Positions 36,806 to 49,638 of a stretch of DNA of 64,000 bases are shown here, one piece after another. The translations under genes were made by a program, and so were the position numbers. Source of the DNA: Heligmosomoides polygyrus polygyrus (lineage: Eukaryota; Nematoda; Chromadorea; Rhabditida; Heligmosomidae); contig OX377206.1 in the NCBI GenBank assembly GCA_947396885.1, forward strand, positions 49,397,631-49,461,630. The letters run 5' to 3'. How positions within the stretch are numbered: the stretch's first letter is position 1; every line of letters begins with the position of its first letter. The notes beneath the pieces are model-generated. The model was not told the DNA's origin. It made no database searches and saw nothing but the letters and a program-made list of their open reading frames with translations.

Positions 36806-39544
36806 GGAAGGACCAACAACTAGGCTGGGCTACGTTCCTAGCGTGGCCAGCCGTACTCGAAGCCGGAATGCCTGGTGTGGTCCGCTCGTCCAGCGTTAGG
36901 TGCCGGTGAAGTCGACGACTGACGCTGGGTGAGAAAGGATCACCAGCTGGGTTGCGCTTCGTTCTTAGCGTGGCCAGCCATACCCTATTCCGGAATGCCT
37001 GGCCTAGCCCGCGACTCTGGTGGAGGAAGGACCAACAACTAGGTTGGGCTACGTTCCTAGCGTGGCCAGCCATACTCGAAGCCGGAATGACTGGCGTGGT
37101 CGGCAGGTCCAGCGTTAGGTGCCGGTGAAGTCGACGACTGACGCTGGGTGAGGAATTATTACCAGATAGGTTGGGCTACGTTCCTAGCGTGGCCAGACAT
37201 ACTCAAAGCCGGAATGACTGGTGTGGTCCGCAGGTTCAGCCTCAGGGAGCTGCGAAGCCAACGACTGAGGCTGGGTGAGGAAATATCACCAGATAGGTTG
37301 GGCTACGTTCCTAGCCTGGCCAGCCATACTCGAAGCCGGAATGCCTGGCCTAGCCCGCGACTCTCGTGGAGGAAGGACCAACAACTAGGTTGGGCTACGT
37401 TCCTAGCGTGGCCAGCCATACTCGAAGCCGGAATGCCTGGTGTGGTCCGCTCGTCCAGCGTTAGGTGCCGGCGAAGTCGACGACTGACGCTGGGTGAGGA
37501 ATTATTACCAGATAGGTTGGGCTACGTTCCTAGCCTGGCCAGCCATACTCGAAGCCGGAATGCCTGGTGTGGTCCGCACTTCCAGCGTGAGGTGCCGGTG
37601 AAGCCGACGAGTGAGGCGGGTGGGGAATTATTACCAGATAGGTTGGGCTACGTTCCCAGCCTGGCCAGCCATACTCGAAGCCGGAATGCCTGGTGTGGTC
37701 CGCACTTCCAGCGTGAGGTGCCGGCGAAGTCGACGACTGACGCTGGGTGAGGAATTATGACCAGATAGGTTGGGCTACGTTCCTAGCCTGGCCAGCCATA
37801 CTCGAAGCCGGAATGCCTGGTGTGGTCCGCACGTCCAGCGTTAGGTGCCGGCGAAGTCGACGACTGACGCTGGGTGAGGAATTATCAACAGATAGGTTGG
37901 GCTACGTTCCTAGCGTGGCCAGACATACTCAAAGCCGGAATGACTGGTGTGGTCCGCAGGTTCAGCCTCAGGGAGCTGCGAAGCCAACGACTGAGGCTGG
38001 GTGAGGAAATATCACCAGATAGGTTGGGCTACGTTCCTAGCCTGGCCAGCCATACTCGAAGCCGGAATGCCTGGTGTGGTCCGCTCGCCCAGCGTTAGGT
38101 GCCGGCGAAGTCGACGACTGACGCTGGGTGAGGAATTATCACCAGATAGGTTGGGCTACGTTCCTAGCGTGGCCAGACATACTCAAAGCCGGAATGACTG
38201 GTGTGGTCCGCAGGTTCAGCCTCAGGGAGCTGCGAAGCCAACGACTGAGGCTGGGTGAGAAAGGATCATCAGCTGGGTTGCGCTTCGTTCTTAGCGTGGC
38301 CAGCCATACCCTATTCCGGAATGCCTGGCCTAGCCCGCGACTCTCGTGAAGGAAGGACCAACAACTAGGTTGGGCTACGTTCCTAGCGTGGCCAGCCATA
38401 CTCAAAGCCGGAATGCCTGGTGTGGTCCGCTCGTCCAGCGTTAGGTGCCGGCGAAGTCGACGACTGACGCTGGGTGAGGAATTATTACCAGATAGGTTGG
38501 GCTACGTTCCTAGCGTGGCCAGTCATACTCGAAGCCGGAATGACTGGCGTGGTCCGCAGGTCCAGCGTTAGGTGCCGGCGAGGTCGACGACTGACGCGGG
38601 GTGAGGAAGGATCATCAGCTCGGTTGCGCTACGTTCCTAGCGTGGCCAGCCATACCCTATGCCGGAATGCCTGGCCTAGCCCGCGACTCTGGTGGAGGAA
38701 GGACCAACAACTAGGTTGGGCTACGTTCCTAGCGTGGCCAGCCATACTCGAAGCCGGAATGACTGGCGTGGTCCGCAGGTCCAGCGTTAGGTGCCGGTGA
38801 AGTCGACGACTGACGCTGGGTGAGGAATTATTACCAGATAGGTTGGGCTACGTTCCTAGCGTGGCCAGCCATACTCGAAGCCGGAATGCCTGGTGTGGTC
38901 CGCACGTCCAGCGTTAGGTGCCGGCGAAGTCGACGACTGACGCTGGGTGAGAAAGGATCACCAGCTGGGTTGCGCTTCGTTCTTAGCGTGGCCAGCCATA
39001 CCCTATTCCGGAATGCCTGGCCTAGCCCGCGACACTGGTGGAGGAAGGACCACCAACTAGATTGGGCTACGTTCCTAGCGTGGCCAGCCATACTCGAAGC
39101 CGAAATGCCTGGTGTTCCGCAGATCCAGCGTGAGGTGCCGGTGAAGCCGACGAGTGACGCGGGGTGGGGAATTATTACCAGATAGGTTGGTCTACGTTCC
39201 TAACCTGGCCAGCCATACTCGAAGCCGGAATGCCTGGTGTGGCCCGCACGTCCAGCGTTAGGTGCCGGCGAAGTCGACGACTGACGCTGGGTGAGGAATT
39301 ATCACCAGATAGCTTGGGCTACGTTCCTAGCGTGGCCAGACATACTCAAAGCCGGAATGACTGGTGTGGTCCGCAGGTTCAGCCTCAGGGAGCTGCGAAG
39401 CCAACGAATGAGGCTGGGTGAGGAAATATCACCAGATAGGTTGGGCTACGTTCCTAGCCTGGCCAGCCATACTCGAAGCCGGAATGCCTGGTGTGGTCCG
39501 CTCGCCCACCGTTAGGTGCCGGCGAAGTCGACGACTGACGCTGG
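36805..39544 (+). repeat. L/S mosaic stretch
   Basis: It contains S-L dimers, parts of block alpha near 37.2-37.9 kb, an L-S-L trimer at 38476, and near 39.0-39.3 kb a small patch of divergent units (CGACACTGG, GAAGCCGAAATGCC, TTGGTCTACG, CCTAACCTGG). No other features are present. Confidence 0.85.
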
Positions 39545-42500
39545 GTGAGGAATTATCACCAGATAGGTTGGGCTACGTTCCTAGCCTGGCCAGCCATACT
39601 CGAAGCCGGAATGCCTGGTGTGGTCCGCTCGTCCAGCGTTAGGTGCCGGCGAAGTCGACGACTGAAGCTGGGTGAGGAATTATTACCAGATAGGTTGGGC
39701 TACGTTCCTAGCCTGGCCAGCCATACTCGAAGCCGGAATGCCTGGTGTGGTCCGCACTTCCAGCGTGAGGTGCCGGTGAAGCCGACGAGTGACGCGGGGT
39801 GGGAATTAGTACCAGATAGGTTGGGCTACGTTCCTAGCCTGGCCAGCCATACTCGAAGCCGTAATGCCTGGTGTGGTCCGCACTTCCAGCGTGAGGTGCC
39901 GACGAAGTCGACGACTGACGCTGGGTGAGGAATTATGACCAGATAGGTTGGGCTACGTTCCTAGCGTGGCCAGACATACTCAAAGCCGGAATGCCTGGTG
40001 TGGTCCGCACGTCCAGCGTTAGGTGCCGGCGAAGTCGACGACTGACGCTGGGTGAGGAATTATCACCAGATAGGTTGGGCTACGTTCCTAGCGTGGCCAG
40101 CCATACTCGAAGCCGGAATGCCTGGTGTGGTCCGCACGTCCAGCGTTAGGTGCCGGCGAAGTCGACGACTGACGCTGGGTGAGAAAGGATCACCAGCTGG
40201 GTTGCGCTTCGTTCTTAGCGTGGCCAGCCATACCCTATTCCGGAAAGCCTGGCCTAGCCCGCGACTCTGGTGGAGGAAGGACCAACAACTAGGCTGGGCT
40301 ACGTTCCTAGCGTGGCCAGACATACTCAAAGCCGGAATGCCTGTTGTGGTCCGCACGTCCAGCGTTAGGTGCCGGCGAAGTCGACGACTGACGCTGGGTG
40401 AGGAATTATCACCAGATAGGTTGGGCTACGTTCCTAGCGTGGCCAGACATACTCAAAGCCGGAATGATGGTGTGGTCCGCAGGTTCAGCCTCAGGGAGCT
40501 GCGAAGCCAACGACTGAGGCTGGGTGAGGAAATATCACCAGATAGGTTGGGCTACGTTCCTAGCCTGGCCAGCCATACTCGAAGCCGGAATGCCTGTTGT
40601 GGTCCGCACGTCCAGCGTTAGGTGCCGGCGAAGTCGACGACTGACGCTGGGTGAGGAATTATTACCAGATAGGTTGGGCTACGTTCCTAGCCTGGCCAGC
40701 CATACTCGAAGCCGGAATGCCTGGTGTGGTCCGCACTTCCAGCGTGAGGTGCCGGTGAAGCCGACGAGTGACGCGGGGTGGGAATTATTACCAGATATGT
40801 TGGGCTACGTTCCTAGCCTGGCCAGCCATACTCGAAGCCGTAATGCCTGGTGTGGTCCGCACTTCCAGCGTGAGGTGCCGACGAAGTCGACGACTGACGC
40901 TGGGTGAGGAATTATGACCAGATAGGTTGGGCTACGTTCCTAGCCTGGCCAGCCATACTCGAAGCCGGAATGCCTGGTGTGGTCCGCACGTCCAGCGTTA
41001 GGTGCCGGCGAAGTCGACGACTGACGCTGGGTGAGGAATTATCACCAGATAGGTTGGGCTACGTTCCTAGCGTGGCCAGACATACTCAAAGCCGGAATGC
41101 CTGGTGTGGTCCGCACGTCCAGCGTTAGGTGCCGGCGAAGTCGACGACTGACGCTGGGTGAGGAATTATCACCAGATAGGTTGGGCTACGTTCCTAGCGT
41201 GGCCAGCCATACTCGAAGCCGGAATGCCTGGTGTGGTCCGCACGTCCAGCGTTAGGTGCCGGCGAAGTCGACGACTGACGCTGGGTGAGAAAGGATCACC
41301 AGCTGGGTTGCGCTTCGTTCTTAGCGTGGCCAGCCATACCCTATTCCGGAAAGCCTGGCCTAGCCCGCGACTCTGGTGGAGGAAGGACCAACAACTAGGC
41401 TGGGCTACGTTCCTAGCGTGGCCAGACATACTCAAAGCCGGAATGCCTGTTGTGGTCCGCACGTCCAGCGTTAGGTGCCGGCGAAGTCGACGACTGACGC
41501 TGGGTGAGGAATTATCACCAGATAGGTTGGGCTACGTTCCTAGCGTGGCCAGACATACTCAAAGCCGGAATGACTGGTGTGGTCCGCAGGTTCAGCCTCA
41601 GGGAGCTGCGAAGCCAACGACTGAGGCTGGGTGAGGAAATATCACCAGATAGGTTGGGCTACGTTCCTAGCCTGGCCAGCCATACTCGAAGCCGGAATGC
41701 CTGTTGTGGTCCGCACGTCCAGCGTTAGGTGCCGGCGAAGTCGACGACTGACGCTGGGTGAGGAATTATTACCAGATAGGTTGGGCTACGTTCCTAGCCT
41801 GGCCAGCCATACTCGAAGCCGGAATGCCTGGTGTGGTCCGCACTTCCAGCGTGAGGTGCCGGTGAAGCCGACGAGTGACGCGGGGTGGGAATTATTACCA
41901 GATAGGTTGGGCTACGTTCCTAGCCTGGCCAGCCATACTCGAAGCCGTAATGCCTGGTGTGGTCCGCACTTCCAGCGTGAGGTGCCGACGAAGTCGACGA
42001 CTGAGGCTGGGTGAGGAAATATCACCAGATAGGTTGGGCTGCGTTCCTAGCCTGGCCAGCCATACTCGAAGCCGGAATGCCTGTTGTGGTCCGCACGTCC
42101 AGCGTTAGGTGCCGGCGAAGTCGACGACTGACGCTGGGTGAGGAATTATTACCAGATAGGTTGGGCTACGTTCCTAGCCTGGCCAGCCATACTCGAAGCC
42201 GGAATGCCTGGTGTGGTCCGCACTTCCAGCGTGAGGTGCCGGTGAAGCCGACGAGTGACGCGGGGTGGGAATTATTACCAGATAGGTTGGGCTACGTTCC
42301 TAGCCTGGCCAGCCATACTCGGAGCCGTAATGCCTGGTGTGGTCCGCACTTCCAGCGTGAGGTGCCGACGAAGTCGACGACTGACGCTGGGTGAGGAATT
42401 ATGACCAGATAGGTTGGGCTACGTTCCTAGCCTGGCCAGCCATACTCGAAGCCGGAATGCCTGGTGTGGTCCGCACGTCCAGCGTTAGGTGCCGGCGAAG

Positions 42501-42992
42501 TCGACGACTGACGCTGGGTGAGGAATTATCACCAGATAGGTTGGGCTACGTTCCTAGCGTGGCCAGACATACTCAAAGCCGGAATGCCTGGTGTGGTCCG
42601 CACGTCCAGCGTTAGGTGCCGGCGAAGTCGACGACTGACGCTGGGTGAGGAATTATCACCAGATAGGTTGGGCTACGTTCCTAGCGTGGCCAGCCATACT
42701 CGAAGCCGGAATGCCTGGTGTGGTCCGCACGTCCAGCGTTAGGTGCCGGCGAAGTCGACGACTGACGCTGGGTGAGAAAGGATCACCAGCTGGGTTGCGC
42801 TTCGTTCTTAGCGTGGCCAGCCATACCCTATTCCGGAATGCCTGGCCTAGCCCGCGACTCTGGTGGAGGAAGGACCAACAACTAGGCTGGGCTACGTTCC
42901 TAGCGTGGCCAGACATACTCAAAGCCGGAATGCCTGTTGTGGTCCGCACGTCCAGCGTTAGGTGCCGGCGAAGTCGACGACTGACGCTGGGT
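39545..42992 (+). repeat. 380-bp-trimer-rich region with 1,487-bp-spaced duplication
   Basis: Four 380-bp trimers start at about 39547, 40526, 41633 and 42013; the last two are directly adjacent. About 40906-41750 matches 42393-43237 at offset 1,487. Private marks are CCGGAAAGCC (near 40243 and 41349), ATATGTTGGG near 40796, CTCGGAGCCG near 42320 and a 1-bp deletion GAATGATGG near 40464. Confidence 0.87.
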
Positions 42993-44642
42993 GAGGAATT
43001 ATCACCAGATAGGTTGGGCTACGTTCCTAGCGTGGCCAGACATACTCAAAGCCGGAATGACTGGTGTGGTCCGCAGGTTCAGCCTCAGGGAGCTGCGAAG
43101 CCAACGACTGAGGCTGGGTGAGGAAATATCACCAGATAGGTTGGGCTACGTTCCTAGCCTGGCCAGCCATACTCGAAGCCGGAATGCCTGGTGTGGTCCG
43201 CACTTCCAGCGTGAGGTGCCGGCGAAGTCGACGACTGACGCTGGGTGAGGAATTATGACAAGATAGGTTGGGCTACGTTCCTAGCCTGGCCAGCCATACT
43301 CGAAGCCGGAATGCCTGGTGTGGTCCGCTCGTCCAGCGTTAGGTGCCGGCGAAGTCGACGACTGACGCTGGGTGAGGAATTATTACCAGATAGGTTGGGC
43401 TACGTTCCTAGCCTGGCCAGCCATACTCGAAGCCGGAATGCCTGGTGTGGTCCGCACTTCCAGCGTGAGGTGCCGGTGAAGCCGACGAGTGACGCGGGGT
43501 GGGAATTATTACCAGATAGGTTGGGCTACGTTCCTAGCCTGGCCAGCCATACTCGAAGCCGTAATGCCTGGTGTGGTCCGCACTTCCAGCGTGAGGTGCC
43601 GACGAAGTCGACGACTGACGCTGGGTGAGGAATTATGACCAGATAGGTTGGGCTACGTTCCTAGCCTGGCCAGCCATACTCGAAGCCGGAATGCCTGGTG
43701 TGGTCCGCACGTCCAGCGTTAGGTGCCGGCGAAGTCGACGACTGACGCTGGGTGAGGAATTATCACCAGATAGGTTGGGCTACGTTCCTAGCGTGGCCAG
43801 ACATACTCAAAGCCGGAATGACTGGTGTGGTCCGCAGGTTCAGCCTCAGGGAGCTGCGAAGCCAACGACTGAGGCTGGGTGAGGAAATATCACCAGATAG
43901 GTTGGGCTACGTTCCTAGCCTGGCCAGCCATACTCGAAGCCGGAATGCCTGGTGTGGTCCGCTCGCCCACTGTTAGGTGCCGGCGAAGTCGACGACTGAC
44001 GCTGGGTGAGGAATTATCACCAGATAGGTTGGGCTACGTTCCTAGCGTGGCCAGACATACTCAAAGCCGGAATGACTGGTGTGGTCCGCAGGTTCAGCCT
44101 CAGGGAGCTGCGAAGCCAACGACTGAGGCTGGGTGAGGAAATATCACCAGATAGGTTGGGCTACGTTCCTAGCCTGGCCAGCCATACTCGAAGCCGGAAT
44201 GCCTGGTGTGGTCCGCTCGCCCACCATTAGGTGCCGGCGAAGTCGACGACTGACGCTGGGTGAGGAATAATCACCAGATAGGTTGGGCTACGTTCCTAGC
44301 CTGGCCAGCCATACTCGAAGCCGGAATGCCTGGTGTGGTCCGCACGTCCAGCGTTAGGTGCCGGCGAAGTCGACGACTGACGCTGGGTGAGGAATTATCA
44401 ACAGATAGGTTGGGCTACGTTCCTAGCGTGGCCAGACATACTCAAAGCCGGAATGACTGGTGTGGTCCGCAGGTTCAGCCTCAGGGAGCTGCGAAGCCAA
44501 CGACTGAGGCTGGGTGAGGAAATATCACCAGATAGGTTGGGCTACGTTCCTAGCCTGGCCAGCCATACTCGAAGCCGGAATGCCTGGTGTGGTCCGCTCG
44601 TCCAGCGTTAGGTGCCGGCGAAGTCGACGACTGACGCGGGGT
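42993..44642 (+). repeat. Run of thirteen L monomers
   Basis: Thirteen L-class units lie between two S units, including the last 380-bp trimer (from 43247). Private changes are ATGACAAGATAG near 43257, CCCACTGTTAGG near 43967, CCCACCATTAGG near 44221 and GGAATAATCACC near 44266. Confidence 0.87.
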
Positions 44643-46235
44643 GAGGAAGGATCATCAGCTCGGTTGCGCTACGTTCCTAGCGTGGCCAGCCATACCCTAT
44701 GCCGGAATGCCTGGCCTAGCCCGCGACTCTGGTGGAGGAAGGACCAACAACTAGGTTGGGCTACGTTCCTAGCGTGGCCAGCCATACTCGAAGCCGGAAT
44801 GACTGGCGTGGTCCGCTCGTCCAGCGTTAGGTGCCGGCGAAGTCGACGACTGACGCTGGGTGAGGAATTATTACCAGATAGGTTGGGCTACGTTCCTAGC
44901 GTGGCCAGTCATACTCGAAGCCGGAATGACTGGCGTGGTCCGCAGGTCCAGCGTTAGGTGCCGGCGAGGTCGACGACTGACGCGGGGTGAGGAAGGATCA
45001 TCAGCTCGGTTGCGCTACGTTCCTAGCGTGGCCAGCCATACCCTATGCCGGAATGCCTGGCCTAGCCCGCGACTCTGGTGGAGGAAGGACCAACAACTAG
45101 GTTGGGCTACGTTCCTAGCGTGGCCAGCCATACTCGAAGCCGGAATGACTGGCGTGGTCCGCAGGTCCAGCGTTAGGTGCCGGTGAAGTCGACGACTGAC
45201 GCTGGGTGAGGAATTATTACCAGATAGGTTGGGCTACGTTCCTAGCCTGGCCAGCCATACTCGAAGCCGGAATGCCTGGTGTGGTCCGCACGTCCAGCGT
45301 TAGGTGCCGGCGAAGTCGACGACTGACACTGGGTGAGAAAGGATCACCAGCTGGGTTGCGCTTCGTTCTTAGCGTGGCCAGCTATACCCTATTCCGGAAT
45401 GCCAGGCCTAGCCCGCGACTCTGGTGGAGGAAGGACCAACAACTAGGTTGGGCTACGTTCCTAGCGTGGCCAGCCGTACTCGAAGCCGGAATGCCTGGTG
45501 TGGTCCGCTCGTCCAGCGTTAGGTGCCGGCGAAGTCGACGACTGACGCTGGGTGAGGAATTATTACCAGATAGGTTGGGCTACGTTCCTAGCGTGGCCAG
45601 ACATACTCAAAGCCGGAATGACTGGTGTGGTCCGCAGGTTCAGCCTCAGGGAGCTGCGAAGCCAACGACTGAGGCTGGGTGAGGAAATATCACAAGATAG
45701 GTTGGGCTACGTTCCTAGCCTGGCCAGCCATACTCGAAGCCGGAATGCCTGGCCTAGCCCGCGACTCTCGTGGAGGAAGGACCAACAACTAGGTTGGGCT
45801 ACGTTCCTAGCGTGGCCAGCCATACTCGAAGCCGGAATGCCTGGTGTGGTCCGCTCGTCCAGCGTTAGGTGCCGGCGAAGTCGAAGACTGACGCTGGGTG
45901 AGGAATTATTACCAGATAGGTTGGGCTACGTTCCTATCCTGGCCAGCCATAGTCGAAGCCGGAATGCCTGGTGTGGTCCGCACTTCCAGCGTGAGGTGCC
46001 GGTGAAGCCGACGAGTGACGCGGGGTGGGGAATTATTACCAGATAGGTTGGGCTACGTTCCTAGCCTGGCCAGCCATACTCGAAGCCGGAATGCCTGGCC
46101 TAGCCCGCGACTCTCGTGGAGGAAGGACCAACAACTAGGTTGGGCTACGTTCCTAGCGTGGCCAGCCATACTCGAAGCCGGAATGCCTGGTGTGGTCCGC
46201 TCGTCCAGCGTGAGGTGCCGGCGAAGTCGACGACT
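44405..46235 (+). repeat. 3,403-bp-spaced duplication, copy A
   Basis: It matches about 47808-49638. Shared private marks are GACTGACACTGGG (near 45325/48728), ATCACAAGATAGG (near 45690/49093), GTCGAAGACTG (near 45880/49283), CCTATCCTGGCC and CATAGTCGAAG (45951/49354). It is built largely of consecutive 346-bp L-S-L trimers. Confidence 0.88.
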
Positions 46236-46269
46236 GACGCTGGGTGAGGAATTATGACCAGATAGGTTG

Positions 46270-46880
46270 GGCTACGTTCCTAGCGTGGCCAGCCGTACTC
46301 GAAGCCGGAATGCCTGGTGTGGTCCGCTCGTCCGGCGTTAGGTGCCGGCGAAGTCGACGACTGACGCTGGGTGAGGAATTATTACCAGATAGGTTGGGCT
46401 ACGTTCCTAGCGTGGCCAGACATACTCAAAGCCGGAATGACTGGTGTGGTCCGCAGGTTCAGCCTCAGGGAGCTGCGAAGCCAACGACTGAGGCTGGGTG
46501 AGGAAATATCACAAGATAGGTTGGGCTACGTTCCTAGCCTGGCCAGCAATACTCGAAGCCGGAATGCCTGGCCTAGCCCGCGACTCTCCTGGAGGAAGGA
46601 CCAACAACTAGGTTGGGCTACGTTCCTAGCGTGGCCAGCCATACTCGAAGCCGGAATGCCTGGTGTGGTCCGCTCGTCCAGCGTTAGGTGCCGGCGAAGT
46701 CGAAGACTGACGCTGGGTGAGGAATTATTACCAGATAGGTTGGGCTACGTTCCTATCCTGGCCAGCCATAGTCGAAGCCGGAATGCCTGGTGTGGTCCGC
46801 ACTTCCAGCGTGAGGTGCCCGTGAAGCCGACGAGTGACGCGGGGTGGGGAATTATTACCAGATAGGTTGGGCTACGTTCC
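46270..46880 (+). repeat. 819-bp-offset partial copy within the 3,403-bp interval
   Basis: It matches about 45451-46061, including CATAGTCGAAG at 46770. It has extra private changes: TCCGGCG near 46332, GCCAGCAATAC near 46548, CTCTCCTGG near 46587 and GTGCCCGTGAAG near 46817. Confidence 0.83.
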
Positions 46881-47807
46881 TAGCCTGGCCAGCCATACTC
46901 GAAGCCGGAATGCCTGGTGTGGTCCGCACTTCCAGCGTGAGGTGCCGGCGAAGTCGACGACTGACGCTGGGTGAGGAATTATTACCAGATAGGTTGGGCT
47001 ACGTTCCTAGCCTGGCCAGCCATACTCGAAGCCGGAATGCCTGGTGTGGTCCGCACGTCCAGCGTTAGGTGCCGGCGAAGTCGACGACTGACGCTGGGTG
47101 AGAAAGGATCACCAGCTGGGTTGCGCTTCGTTCTTAGCGTGGCCAGCTATACCCTATTCCGGAATGCCAGGCCTAGCCCGCGGCTCTGGTGGAGGAAGGA
47201 CCAACAACTAGGTTGGGCTACGTTCCTAGCGTGGCCAGCCATACTCGAAGCCGGAATGCCTGGTGTGGTCCGCAGGTTCAGCCTCAGGGAGCTGCGAAGC
47301 CAACGACTGAGGCTGGGTGAGGAAATATCACCAGATAGGTTGGGCTACGTTCCTAGCCTGGCCAGCCATACTCGAAGCCGGAATGCCTGGTGTGGTCCGC
47401 ACTTCCAGCGTGAGGTGCCGGCGAAGTCGACGACTGACGCTGGGTGAGGAATTATGACCAGATAGGTTGGGCTACGTTCCTAGCGTGGCCAGCCGTACTC
47501 GAAGCCGGAATGCCTGGTGTGGTCCGCTCGTCCAGCGTTAGGTGCCGGCGAAGTCGACGACTGACGCTGGGTGAGGAATTATTACCAGATAGGTTGGGCT
47601 ACGTTCCTAGCGTGGCCAGACATACTCAAAGCCGGAATGACTGGTGTGGTCCGCAGGTTCAGCCTCAGGGAGCTGCGAAGCCAACGACTGAGGCTGGGTG
47701 AGGAAATATCACAAGATAGGTTGGGCTACGTTCCTAGCCTGGCCAGCCATACTCGAAGCCGGAATGCCTGGCCTAGCCCGCGACTCTCGTGGAGGAAGGA
47801 CCAACAA

Positions 47808-49638
47808 CTAGGTTGGGCTACGTTCCTAGCGTGGCCAGACATACTCAAAGCCGGAATGACTGGTGTGGTCCGCAGGTTCAGCCTCAGGGAGCTGCGAAGC
47901 CAACGACTGAGGCTGGGTGAGGAAATATCACCAGATAGGTTGGGCTACGTTCCTAGCCTGGCCAGCCATACTCGAAGCCGGAATGCCTGGTGTGGTCCGC
48001 TCGTCCAGCGTTAGGTGCCGGCGAAGTCGACGACTGACGCGGGGTGAGGAAGGATCATCAGCTCGGTTGCGCTACGTTCCTAGCGTGGCCAGCCATACCC
48101 TATGCCGGAATGCCTGGCCTAGCCCGCGACTCTGGTGGAGGAAGGACCAACAACTAGGTTGGGCTACGTTCCTAGCGTGGCCAGCCATACTCGAAGCCGG
48201 AATGACTGGCGTGGTCCGCTCGTCCAGCGTTAGGTGCCGGCGAAGTCGACGACTGACGCTGGGTGAGGAATTATTACCAGATAGGTTGGGCTACGTTCCT
48301 AGCGTGGCCAGTCATACTCGAAGCCGGAATGACTGGCGTGGTCCGCAGGTCCAGCGTTAGGTGCCGGCGAGGTCGACGACTGACGCGGGGTGAGGAAGGA
48401 TCATCAGCTCGGTTGCGCTACGTTCCTAGCGTGGCCAGCCATACCCTATGCCGGAATGCCTGGCCTAGCCCGCGACTCTGGTGGAGGAAGGACCAACAAC
48501 TAGGTTGGGCTACGTTCCTAGCGTGGCCAGCCATACTCGAAGCCGGAATGACTGGCGTGGTCCGCAGGTCCAGCGTTAGGTGCCGGTGAAGTCGACGACT
48601 GACGCTGGGTGAGGAATTATTACCAGATAGGTTGGGCTACGTTCCTAGCCTGGCCAGCCATACTCGAAGCCGGAATGCCTGGTGTGGTCCGCACGTCCAG
48701 CGTTAGGTGCCGGCGAAGTCGACGACTGACACTGGGTGAGAAAGGATCACCAGCTGGGTTGCGCTTCGTTCTTAGCGTGGCCAGCTATACCCTATTCCGG
48801 AATGCCAGGCCTAGCCCGCGACTCTGGTGGAGGAAGGACCAACAACTAGGTTGGGCTACGTTCCTAGCGTGGCCAGCCGTACTCGAAGCCGGAATGCCTG
48901 GTGTGGTCCGCTCGTCCAGCGTTAGGTGCCGGCGAAGTCGACGACTGACGCTGGGTGAGGAATTATTACCAGATAGGTTGGGCTACGTTCCTAGCGTGGC
49001 CAGACATACTCAAAGCCGGAATGACTGGTGTGGTCCGCAGGTTCAGCCTCAGGGAGCTGCGAAGCCAACGACTGAGGCTGGGTGAGGAAATATCACAAGA
49101 TAGGTTGGGCTACGTTCCTAGCCTGGCCAGCCATACTCGAAGCCGGAATGCCTGGCCTAGCCAGCGACTCTCGTGGAGGAAGGACCAACAACTAGGTTGG
49201 GCTACGTTCCTAGCGTGGCCAGCCATACTCGAAGCCGGAATGCCTGGTGTGGTCCGCTCGTCCAGCGTTAGGTGCCGGCGAAGTCGAAGACTGACGCTGG
49301 GTGAGGAATTATTACCAGATAGGTTGGGCTACGTTCCTATCCTGGCCAGCCATAGTCGAAGCCGGAATGCCTGGTGTGGTCCGCACTTCCAGCGTGAGGT
49401 GCCGGTGAAGCCGACGAGTGACGCGGGGTGGGGAATTATTACCAGATAGGTTGGGCTACGTTCCTAGCCTGGCCAGCCATACTCGAAGCCGGAATGCCTG
49501 GCCTAGCCCGCGACTCTCGTGGAGGAAGGACCAACAACTAGGTTGGGCTACGTTCCTAGCGTGGCCAGCCATACTCGAAGCCGGAATGCCTGGTGTGGTC
49601 CGCTCGTCCAGCGTGAGGTGCCGGCGAAGTCGACGACT
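47808..49638 (+). repeat. 3,403-bp-spaced duplication, copy B
   Basis: This is the second copy of 44405-46235. A private difference is CTAGCCAGCGAC near 49163. Homology ends where this copy continues with GACTGACACTGGG and an S unit. Confidence 0.88.
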
